A stretch of 64,000 nucleotides of DNA from Isoetes taiwanensis (lineage: Eukaryota; Streptophyta; Lycopodiopsida; Isoetales; Isoetaceae): positions 3,065,950 through 3,129,949 of the forward strand of contig JAJEKV010000061.1 in NCBI GenBank assembly GCA_021234155.1, given 5' to 3'. Positions 38,638 through 49,439 of the stretch are shown piece by piece. How positions within the stretch are numbered: position 1 is the first letter of the stretch; each line of letters opens with the position of its first letter. Both the position numbers and the translations under genes were made by a program. Under the pieces are notes generated by a model. It made no database searches. It saw only the letters and a program-made list of their open reading frames with translations, and was not told where the DNA came from.

Positions 38638-38699
38638 AATCGCCCAAGCTGGCAGTACTTGTGGCAGCTCGCTTTTCACCAATCATTGATGGCCTCTCG

Positions 38700-41600
38700 G
38701 CAAGTGAACGTTACGAGGGACTCAGTCTAAATGGGCCCGCGCTCATGTGTACTTACTTTTTTTTTTTTTGGTTTCAAAGGGTTGTATGGATAGAATGCTT
38801 AATCAATGTGTTGTTGTCCCTCTGTATGGGAACATAGAAATCACACGGGGGGTATATGATATCTGCAGTAGTATAGATTGTCCAGCTAGTGCTGCTTGTC
38901 GGATTCTCGCCTTCTCTGTTCATCCCCATACCAGCTCCTCATTGTTTTCAATGATATGAGCCTTCCTCTGGGTCCCATTTCTGACCCCTGATGACCTGCC
39001 AATTCTATGCCCTTGGTCCCAGTTCTAATGTGTCATTAACCATCCCATGAATGTGATCCTGACCCAACATTAGTCCTTCTGGTGAGCTGTGTTCTATCAT
39101 ATTATTATCTTGTATTGTGCTTCTGCTCCAGCGGATATCCTAGTGTAGTTGCAAGAGGCAATCATCTACCTGTCTTCTTGACATGCTTGGAACACACCAA
39201 CTTCATCTTCAACCAAGGGTGTACAGGATCAAGGGACAAATGACAAGTGTCATCTGTTTGCTTGGAAGTTGATGATTATATTCTGTCAATGTGGCTACAC
39301 GATGACTATTTTGTCACTATTTTGCCAAACTTATTGAACAGTGAATGAAAAATGTTCATTGCCATAGAAAGGGTCATACATGTTTTCATTTCATCTACAA
39401 GTTGTCAATTATCACATTTTCCCACGTCAGAAAACCTCACACCCTTCTCACTTAAGATTCCCGTTTTCCGAAGAAAACTTGTTAAAGTCATCTATTAATA
39501 GCGAACTATCACATGCTTAGGTAGCCACACTACTTTATGTTTAACTAACATCAAGGTATAGACAATGGAATGAGACAAACTATGAAGCAATCTTTAGATG
39601 TATATGCTAAAATTTTATCATTTCAAAACATACTCCTTATTCTTATGCAAGGTTAGGAATGGTGTATATGTTAAACGCGACTTCTAAAGGATGAAACGCA
39701 TGCATTACAATGTTACAAGAAAAATATGATGCTCTACAGTGGGCCAAATACGGACCTATACAACTATGTATTTAATTTTGGCATTTAAAGTGGTAAGATG
39801 AAAATGCATATACAAAAGCATTGTTCCCTTACATGTGAGACAAGTTGTAGAACGTATATAGAAGTTTGAGCTACTCAGGATGCATGGGGGAGCGAAAAGG
39901 AATAAATAATTGCATCTTACGGTGACATGGTGACGATTGCACCAACAGAAAACCAAACATCAGCACAGCAGAGCTAAAAGCTTGTCACCAACAGGTAATG
40001 GGGTACACTACTCTAGCATTGATAATTTCAGAAAAGTAGAACAGACCGCATCAACTCTTTTGAACAAAAAGGATAGTATAATTTGATATGAAACCAACTA
40101 GATGTCATGTAAGAAATCGATATGAGTGCAAAGGTTATTTGTACAACAGAATATGACAGAATATTATTTTAACAAAACATTTGAAGAGCTACTGGAATGT
40201 GGGGTGTACCTAGAGCTGTTTTTTTAAAGGCAAAAGGTAGTTTGATGGGAGCAAGTTAACTTTCTTTAGAAGCTACACGATGGTGAGCAAGAATAATGTA
40301 CCCATTCTGTAGTAAAGAAGGTTGGATTACGAATCTACTTAGAAATGTGGCATTCAAGTGTAAGGAAGGGGGTACAAATAAGAACACTGACAGAAGATTG
40401 GATATACCTGTACGTAAATGGAAAAAAAAATATTGTCTTCAAGAGGATCACATAAAGGTTCCAATGGGCATCTTTATATAGTAACAGAAGCTTGTGATGG
40501 AGCAAGCAAACCACCTCCATGTAATTCTTTAAATTTATCATAGTTGGTAGACTCCCAAATATTCCATGGAGTAATAGAGTAATCAAGGACTCCATTTTTA
40601 GAAAAACTCTTAATCAAATCCTCCAAGTATTCAAGTATTATCTTGCTATATAGTTGTTTCGAGCAAAGGGTGAGGTTGGTTTCCTTAGTATTTGTTGAAG
40701 TAGTTGGCAAATATGGTTTTTTTTTTGCTGGAAAGCTTTGGAACATTTGTGGGCCGACGATTTTCTTGTTGCATATGCTTGGCATTCTGGAATCCCGGAG
40801 CCCCAAGTACATTGTCCATATTCGCCCTCCTCTTCCCCCTCCAATTTCAAAGTACTATTTTACAAACCCAGATCTAGCTCTGTTGCATTGATTTACCCAA
40901 ACCATTCGAGGCAATTTGAGATCTCTTTTTATGCTCATAGGAATGCTCCAATGAATGACTCCCATCTATCAAACTACAAATACTGCAACACTAACAACCT
41001 CATTAACCACCTTCCCCAACAACAAACCTCCAATCCCCCTTCCAATTATTGATTCACTAATCATATGTTTCTTTAGATGTGCAATAGAAAGATCTCTCCA
41101 ATGATATATATATGTTAGAGCTCATAAGGCTTTAAATCCAAATACATTACTTACAATGGAAGTGAACATGTTACTACCTTCCTCGAACAGATCCAAAGGA
41201 TAAGCTACATAGGCAATATATTGATTTTCTTCTCCAACAACAGGTTCGATGTCATTTAACTATTAATTCATTCTTATTGGCTAGTTTGAAATGCTGATGT
41301 GGCATTTTGAGCATCCCTTAATGGGACAAAATGAGATCTCATTCTGGATTTAGTGTAATAGAGCTGGTGACTCATTCTCATTGATTTAGATGGTTTACAG
41401 GACTAGTAGAAATCCCATCTACCTTATATTGCATATCATTTTTATAATATTGTTGAACTCAAAACTTATTCCTAGCTAAAATTGATAGCCTGATGGACAA
41501 ACTAATCATCTCTACCTATTATGTCTATAGCAAATTGATTATGGTCGATAAAACTAGGATTGTCAATCTTCAGATCAAAGGACTTGAAAGAAGCTGATGA

Positions 41601-41800
41601 GCTAGGACAAGCACTTTATCTACTATTGTATCTTTGTCCAGTATCAGATCTCTTCCTACTTGGCCAACTTACCTGTCAACAATGACTATCCGCAATCCCA
41701 TATTGCTTCAGTTTAGGAGTTATGCTACTTTTGTTGGCTCTGCTCTATGGTTGTATGAAGACGTGTCAACTCAAATGCCACCTCCGAGCCAATGGATTAG
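38700..41800. other. Intergenic region with no recognised gene
   Basis: About 3.1 kb of AT-rich DNA with short, unconvincing ORFs on both strands. A T run at 38759-38769 and another at 40719-40727 are the only simple-sequence features noted. I see no RNA gene, terminal repeat or conserved domain. Confidence 0.5.
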
Positions 41801-41819
41801 CAATAGTGTTAGAATACGC

Positions 41820-42410
41820 TAGGTTGTTCACTCTTGCCAACATTGTTTGGGTTATACATTGATCAACTTAAAGATTGAGTTGCCCAATATGGAGATGAAG
41901 GGGCAAGACTTGTTGATCATATAATTAGATAGTTAACATATGTAGATGATGTGGATATTTTAACACATACCCTTGCTGGTATGCAACAACATCTAGATCC
42001 CCTCATTGATCTTTGTCAAAACACTGGTATGTGGGTCAACTTAACGAAAATAGGTTCTGGACATTCCTCTTCCGAATTGCAAAGAGTAACTCATTTCACA
42101 TATTAAGGTCAAATGATAGAGGTGGTGCAGACATACAAGTATCTTGGTTAGATTTTATGGCCACCATGTTGGGATACATGTACCGAGTCACTAGGGGTGA
42201 AAGGCGTTATATGCTTTGCAGAATAATTGCCACCAAACAGAGCTTTGTAATTGGTTTGGTCAGGCACACTTGCTTTAAATGTTGGTTGAGCCAGTTCTTC
42301 TATTTTTCTATATGGTGTAGAAGTATGGAACCCTTTGGTTGTCATATGGGAGGATTCAGAGCGTGTTTAGAATGCCTTCCTGATTCAAGCTCTTGGAGTT
42401 AAATCCAAAG
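41820..42410 (+). pseudogene. Degenerate non-LTR reverse transcriptase fragment
   Basis: A plus-strand frame from 41936 reads TYVDDVDILTHTLAGMQQHL and then GMWVNLTKI, the Y-x-DD catalytic loop and downstream region of LINE-type RT. A second phase carries VVQTYKYLG at about 42126-42152, the motif that normally follows. Stops and frameshifts occur every few dozen codons. It differs from the LINE at 43135-47345 in strand and sequence, so it is a separate, older insertion. The outer limits are uncertain. Confidence 0.65.
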
Positions 42411-43130
42411 TCATGTATGTCTATTCTTTTAAGAGACGGAATTTCTTCCTTTATAACATTGTAAATGGGAATGTCATATCTGAGTAGGGGAGATTTGACT
42501 TTCAAAATGCATATACAATGGCCATGGGTCTACAACGCCTTAAAGACTGTGTTGGAAAGTGTGCAGGATACCCTGAGGCAGTCTTTTTTGGTTGCACTAC
42601 CCTAGAAAGTTATATGCCCCTACCCTTGAAGCTCGATTCCCCTATCGGACTATTGAACCTTCGATTCACGTACCTTGCTAGGAGCAGTTGAAGAAAATTG
42701 ACCAAATCATGAAGGGTCCTTACCTGTTGAAATACCTAGGTTCTCTAGTTCAGGCAGATGGAGACTCTAGAATGGTGATTCCACTTCACCATGTTATTCA
42801 AATACTAAAATTACTCTACGAACCAAGTGACACTTTGCCAAAGAAGAGAATATAGATGCCTCACTAAGCGGTATTTGCAGGCAATATATAATGACTTAGT
42901 ATAACTAAAATTCCAAAGAATGATACTCGAGCCATTTCTAGTATGTGCATATAAGTTGTGGTACAGTTTTCGTATTTGCTCGAAAAGAGCTACAACATTC
43001 AATGTAGCCCCAGCATTGAGAGAGAGTAGAGCGAGAAGAGACAGAACATACAAACTAGAGAATATTAAGAATGAAGAGATAGAGGGAGAATAGAAAGAGA
43101 TTTGATAGAATATAAAGAAATGAAATGAAA
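42411..43130. other. Region between the RT fragment and the LINE
   Basis: About 700 bases with no clear gene. Plus-strand stretches near 42430-42680 read like further decayed coding DNA (for example CVGKCAGYPEAVFFGCTTL), possibly the downstream end of the old LINE remnant. An alternating AG-rich patch (43015-43140) precedes the LINE tail. Confidence 0.4.
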
Positions 43131-43181
43131 TGATATTAATTGTCTATGAGACCATCAGGTCTAGAAGACATACGAATATCC

Positions 43182-46100
43182 CTACAATTCTCCTGCATCT
43201 AGATCCAGTGTGCCTTCTGATAAAGCCACACTTATCTCAACCTCATCTCTCTCATATTCCTCCAACAAATATTTATAATTTTTAATGTAAGTCTCTCTTG
43301 TTTTTAGAACATCTGCAAGATAGTTACCAACAACCTTGCTTGGTAGGTAGAAAAGACATTTGACAGTAATATCTTCTGGTATAGAGTACATACTTCTCAA
43401 ATTAGAGTATGCTGGGCAATTCGGGATGACGTGCTCCTCGTCCTCAATGTCCTCCGACCCACAAACCTTACACGTACGTTCATAATGTGGTATGTTGCCC
43501 CATCTGCCTACCTCCACCCCCAAATGGTGAGAGCTCATTCTCATCCTGCATGTGACATGTCTCTTATAATATGATAACTTTTCACACATATGTGGTGCCT
43601 CGACTAACATTGGATTGATTTCCTCTTTATAGTACCGCATCTTAGTCTTTGGGTCTTTCCATATTTTTTGTTGTACATGGTCAAACACCCCAGCTATGCA
43701 AATCGGCCGCTTCTGATGGTATCTCATCTGAGCACATGTCCCATTTATTAAGCCACCTCCCAATGTCTGCAAACCACCCCTTAGAACTACTTTGTGTCAT
43801 AGCCAACCGAGGGAACCTGTCTTCCTCCATTTCATTTACTTTGGTCATGTATTTTAGCGTCTGGTATAAGGCTTCTGCTTCTAGGGGCATCATTCCAGTT
43901 TCTGCTAGCATCATAGGGTACGGCGTCTGCATCTTAACTCCTAATTCAGTTAAGAAAAACTTCTTCTGTATCTTTTCAACTCTTTTCCACATATCCTGTG
44001 ACAGTCCCGGCCCCCATGCCTCGCATCCATATAAGATGACACTCCGCACTAGTACTACATATAGATTTCTCTTCATTTGCCAGTCAACCAGAAATGCCTT
44101 CTTACATCTCCTTTGAAGTGCATATAGTGCCTTTAGTCCTGCATCAGCCCTCTGCTCTACTGCTCTATTCCAGCTATATGTATGATCCACAATGAGACCC
44201 AAGTACTTATATGTATTGCATATTTCAATTTCTTGCCCTTTATAGCAAAAATGAAATTCAGGTTTCCTCATTCTAAAAACTAGAATTTTGGTCTTACCTA
44301 AATTCACCTTCATATCTACCTCATCACAAAATTCACCCAATGCATCAATTTGCTTCTGCATGTCTTTTGCACTTCTAGCAAATATCACAATATCATCAGC
44401 ATAAAGTAAAAGCTTGCTATCGTAGTTCCTTCTCCTCCGTGCGTCTTGAACTAGGCCTCCAACTGGTCTATCCCAAAGAGTGTTGGAGACAACGGGCATC
44501 CTTGTTTTACCCCGATATTACTTAGAACTTCCTTTTGACATTCTTTATCCAGGGGAGATGACAATCTCACAACCACTCTCTCATACAAAATAGCTACTGC
44601 ACCTCTTATTTTAGTAGGGACCCCAATTTCTTCCATATATTCCCATATATTTCTCCTCCTCAGCATGTCAAATGCCTTAGTCAGGTCTACAAATAAAGCA
44701 AACAGGGGCTTCTTAGTCTTTTTTACTGAATCTACTATAGTCCGTAGAGTTACCAAATGGTCTACTGTAGATCTCATTGGCCGAAACTCCGCCTGACTCT
44801 CAGCTCTAACATTATTATCTTCTGCCCATCTACTCAATTTTTGTTCCACCATAGTTGCGAACAACTTGGCAAACAAACTGCTTACCATGACCATCCTGTA
44901 ATTACTGGGATCCTGTACATCACCCGTTTTGTGAATAGGAATCACTCGATTTATTTGCCACGTGGGAGGAAACCCCTCTATTACTGCTGCATTCATCATG
45001 TCTGTTATCACTTGAATAACAGAATCTCCTGCCCATTTAATCATCTCAGCAACCAGACCAACTGCATCCTTGGCTCTACCATTGGATAATTTCCTGATCC
45101 CCCCATAGACATCCTCTGTTGAAAACACTGGTCCTATATCCTGTTTATACATTACATCATCAATCCCTTCAATGTGATATAGTTTTCGTACCTGGGAAAT
45201 TAATGCTTCTGCTTCTAAGGCATTGACCATTTTACCCCTTTGTTTAAGTCTGCTCCAAAATCGCTTCGGCTCCTTCAAAAGTTCTTGTACCAACTCTTCC
45301 TGTTTGCTTTGCAAGTACGCGCGTTTTTTCCTTCTCACCAATTTGCGATACTCCACCCTTGTCCTATGCCGTTCCTCAGGCTTAGCCTTCTGGAATTCTT
45401 TACTCTTATGCTTACATTCGCCATCATACCATCCATTACACAAAAGCCCCTTCCTCCTTCGGTTGGATACAAAACAATGAGTAGCTGCCTCAATTAATGC
45501 TTGAGTAAGCACCCTGTCCATGTTCACTGCGTCCAATGGCCATAAAATACTTTGCATTTTCCCCTGGCAGTACTGCATATAGATCTTCCTTTTCTCCGGT
45601 CTCATGTATATAGTGGGTTGATTTGCTACTTCCCTATCCTGCATTATTTCCCCCTTTGCTGCAATTTGCATAATGATGGGATAGTGATCAGAGATCGGCA
45701 ATGAATTATCTACCCAAAAATTTTCTATATCATGATACATGTGTGGCTGCCATAGCTAGGTCTACAACACTGATCCCTTTGCCAAGAGATCCAATAGAGG
45801 TGCAACATTTAGATCCAGGATATTTCCTTATGCCATTCAACACAATTAAATTCAATCCGCTGCACATATTCAAGATATGGCTCCCTTGAGGCTGAACTTC
45901 CACACAGGAATCTTCTGTATCCCTTGCCCAACCTGCTAATTGCATCTCTTCCTCATCAATTCTTTCCATCCAAATCGGTTCCCCAGATTCACTTGCAATA
46001 TAGGCCTGCTTTTTTCCAATCCTACCATTAAAATCTCCCATCAAAATTACTTCCCCTTGGTCCCCTAATTTCAATGCATCCTGTTCCAGATGATGAAAAG

Positions 46101-46800
46101 GGTCGTCTTTGTCCATGGGGTAAAAGCATGTTAGGGTGTACCACTTTTGGAACCTGCAAAAGTACATACACTAGGTACTTCAAAACTGGGTACTTTCTCA
46201 TTTTTCTTTTCATTAAAACTAATACAAAAATCCAAAATACAAGTCAAGGACATGGTAATATTCAAAGTTAAGATAAAGATAATGCTATCGGAGACTAACA
46301 TATATATAAAAAGTTCTAAAACATACCTTATATTGAGATATTATACAAGTACCCAGTACCCAGTCCTGGCTACCTTTTTAGGTACCTTTTTGGTCACTAA
46401 ATAATACTTTTTAAGGGACACCCTAACATGCTTTTACCCCATGTCTGCTAGACGATACACCGGTGACTCTCTGGGTGGGAAATAACATCCTGCCAGATAT
46501 ATTTTTCTATTTTTGCCTTCAAATTCTATCCATATAAACTGTTTTGAGGAGTTCCCTTTGATCACTTTTATCATATTCTCAATTCCTTTTTTTACATAGC
46601 ACGCTATTCCACCAAAACCTTTCCTCCTCCATCCTTTTGTATTCCATACAGAGTGTATTAACTCAAAGCCTAGTATTGTTGGCATCCCTTCCTCTTCATG
46701 TTCATGAGTTTCAACTAAAAAAATCACATCCCAAGATATGAGAACATCATTAAGTGCTGCTACCTGTTCTGTCTTCCCATCTACCCTGATGGTCTCTACT
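43182..46800 (-). pseudogene. LINE ORF2: APE endonuclease, reverse transcriptase, zinc finger
   Basis: ORF2 nicks target DNA and primes reverse transcription there. Endonuclease parts are FLVETHEHEEEG (about 46720), GDFNGRIG (about 46030), VVDLAMAATHV (about 45750) and SDHYPIIMQIA (about 45685). RT shows FALFVDLTKAFD (motif A, about 44690), GVKQGCPLSPTLF (motif B, about 44500) and YADDIVIFA (catalytic loop, about 44400). The C-terminus carries C-x2-C-x(9)-H-x(4)-C in CKVCGSEDIEDEEHVIPNC (about 43450). Frameshifts lie near 45735, 44470 and 43690-43770, and the MITE splits the gene at 46118-46439. Otherwise the frames are long and well preserved, suggesting a fairly recent copy. Confidence 0.88.
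46118..46439. mobile_element. 322-bp MITE-like element inside the LINE endonuclease
   Basis: The ends are inverted repeats: GGGTAAAAGCATGTTAGGGT at 46118 and its complement ending at 46439. Flanking CATG (46114-46117 and 46440-46443) would be a 4-bp target duplication, although the match could also be read as a shorter duplication with longer terminal repeats. Removing the element plus one CATG rejoins the reading RLADM with DKDDPF. There is no coding capacity. It is a non-autonomous DNA transposon of undetermined superfamily. Confidence 0.88.
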
Positions 46801-46802
46801 TC

Positions 46803-47309
46803 CTATGCGCTGGGCTCAATGTGTGCTTTCCCATTCTGCCAATACACCCTCTGATTGTTTTGTTTGGCTTCTCTTACTCGCGCCATTTCTTCCTTCTTCT
46901 GTACCATCTGGGAGGGTGTGAGATCTTCATTGATCCACACATCCATACCTTTGAGCATTGCTCTTCTTCGTAATACATTAATCCTGTCCTCCTTAGAGTC
47001 AAATTTGATCACAATATGCCTGGGTTTCTCTCCCTTTCTTCCTTCTCGATATGCACTAAATGCCTTTATATTTTCAAGTTTCATAGAATCATGAAATATC
47101 TGACTTACCGTTTCAGCGCTTCTCTCATTCTCCTGTTCTGGAACCCCGATCAGCCGCAGGTTAAACGCCCTCTTTACTTTTTCCTGATGCTCTAGAATAT
47201 CGTCCATTCTTGTATTCATTCTCTCTACAAGTTCCTTTATGTGATCTGATCCGCTTTCTTCATCACTTTCCTCGTCTGTGGCGATAAGAATGATCCTTCT
47301 AATTATCAC
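46803..47309 (-). pseudogene. LINE ORF1, L1-type RNA-binding protein, N-terminally short
   Basis: ORF1 proteins coat LINE RNA. The 168-residue frame starts with an acidic stretch and a coiled-coil-like segment (MNTRMDDILEHQEKVKRAFN). It continues with LRLIGVPEQENE, PRHIVIKFDSKEDRINVLR and QKKEEMARVREAKQN, the arrangement of L1-type ORF1 with an RRM-like core and C-terminal domain. It is shorter than usual at the N-terminus, so the LINE may be 5' truncated. It ends just before the endonuclease reading begins. Confidence 0.75.
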
Positions 47310-48540
47310 ATGATCATGGTCAATTCCTTATTAGCAAGCTCTTAGCTACTATTACTGAGAAGCGGTTGCATCATGGGCAGAACATGCTAGTGTATGTGCT
47401 ATAGGATAGGCAGGTGTGACGTTCCCCGCAAGTATACGACACCCCGCCATATACTCTACGAGAAATCCCCCATCCAGCATCGTTTGCTGCATGGATCCTC
47501 CGTCTGCCCCATTCCTGAGATAGCCAAGACACGGGTAGAGAAACACGGAGGTGTCTTTCGCGCCCGTCCCCTATGGGCTCCTATAACAGGGGAAGCGTAC
47601 TACAATGTTAGAACTGACAACAACATAATTTAACCAACTACCTCGAAGGGTAGCACATCCATCCATAGATACATCATAGATAACAACATATCATAAAACA
47701 TATAAGCTTTTGCCCAGGCTCAGACTCATAAGGGATGGTAGACTGACGGCTGGGTCTCAAGATAGAGCAGACCGAGATATAACAATGGCAGGGTTAGACA
47801 ATGGCTATAGTTGATTATAGCAGATGGGCTAAATCAGGCTCTGGCATGACTATAACCTGCCGGAGACGTAGTCTCATGGTATGAACCAACGGGACTACTC
47901 TGAGTTTCATCTCCTCGATCCGATGAGGTAGGAAGGGTTGCATCTCCCCTTCCCAGAGAATAGTGGCTCCATGGGCGGCTAGAGGATCGCGGTGACACAC
48001 ACCCATACCTGACTGAACTCCCCAAAACAAGAGCCAGACCAACACCTGCAACTCTTGATAGTCAGGGCGACACCATTGGCCCAAGAAGTGTCGGACCCAT
48101 ACCCGGCCCAAACGAAGTGGCTGACTATAAGCCTAGCCCGCTATGGATCCCTAGTAGCCGCGTTCAGCAGGGACCTCCCTCCACTTTGCCACTAACCCCG
48201 TTATGTGGTGCTTAGTCACTCCATAGCCTCCAGCCTGGTGGACTCTATGCACAGACTGCAACTAATAGGAACTAAGGGGTCTAAACTAGGAGCATCATCT
48301 AAATAATGAATATTAGGTCTTTACCCCCTTTTCCAATATAAGAGGAGCAAACGTGATCAACCATCATCATATACAAAACATGATAATAATAAGAATGACA
48401 TCTAATCCTAATCATATGCATCTAACTTACAGCTAGGGTTCATTGATTAGAGTTCAAGATCCGAACTAAGGGTTCTAGGAGGGCTCTACTAGAAGTATAA
48501 GATACCAGCTCATCTGCAATCCTAGCTTCTAGACGATCTA

Positions 48541-49135
48541 TGTTTGGGGTCCGGGCTCGGGATCGCCTGAGGGACAGATCTCTGTGAGATCCGTGAAGTC
48601 CGGCAGGGCAAATCCTGAGACACTCTTGTCACGCGGGATTTTTGCTAACAGAGGAAAGAACAAGAAAAACTCAGATAAAACAGCAATGGCAATACACAAT
48701 GAAACACACAAGACACTTGTGGAGAACACGGCAATCCATTGATCAAAACAAGTGTACAATGAAGGCTCAAAAGAGCGACAACAAAGCACCAAAGATGTCT
48801 CGCTCAGAGTGACACAAAAGAACACTCAACCCTCTTTTGAAGGAGCAAAAATGCTACAATATATAGGAACACCTGAGTGGCCTACGGGCCTGAATCTGAT
48901 CCTCATCATGACAACGGCTCCACTACTTGGGCACTTTCGAACAGAATTGAGCCGTCCGCGCCGCTAACAGACAAGTAGTGGCCCGCCAGGGTCCTACCTT
49001 TGGGTCTTCGCTTCTTGAGGAGCTTTGACCAGCCAAGGCGCCTTGTAGATCCCTCTTCTTGGACACCGCGGGCTGTGGGGCCTCGCCCTCATGCAGCAAG
49101 TATAGACTGTGTTATGCGCCCAGCACGTATTAACA
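48541..49135 (-). repeat. 3' LTR of element 2
   Basis: 595 bp, TG...CA on the plus strand (TGTTTGGGG...TTAACA). It aligns end to end with 58929-59524, with many small differences that often swap CAG or CTG for CG-containing strings. Confidence 0.92.
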
Positions 49136-49145
49136 CTCCCCTACC
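49136..49145 (-). other. Polypurine tract of element 2
   Basis: The minus strand reads GGTAGGGGAG immediately before the TG of the 3' LTR. It parallels GTGGGGGGGAG in element 1. Confidence 0.8.
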
Positions 49146-49439
49146 AAACTACACTTATTGGCTAGAAAAGGGGCATGAATTCGGGGTGGGAATCCTCGCT
49201 CCTCTTCTCGATCTTGAACATAGAGATGAGGGAGGCTCACCATCAGATTCACCGAGTGTTGTTCGCCTCTTTTCCGTGATTTGCTTGAGTCCCGATGCCA
49301 AACATTCGGCCGCTCCTATGAGAAAGCCTTCAGAAATCATGTTCTCCAAATGGCGCGGATCTCGATGGAAGATTTGTGATCTCCATGTATAAGACAAGGT
49401 CCAACCCGAACTTTCCAAAGATTTGCATTGGGGTTGCAA

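Larger units (their letters stand above)
43135..47345 (-). mobile_element. LINE retrotransposon with ORF1 and APE-RT ORF2, 5' truncated or decayed
   Basis: On the minus strand the order is ORF1 (47309-46803), then ORF2 with endonuclease, reverse transcriptase and a C-terminal CCHC-like finger, ending near 43182. The 3' end has a repeated ATTTC-type tail (complement of 43116-43140), as in LINEs with simple-repeat tails. The upstream limit lies between 47310 and 47414, where a family B LTR begins. A 322-bp MITE-like element (46118-46439) interrupts the endonuclease. No target duplication was found. Confidence 0.85.
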
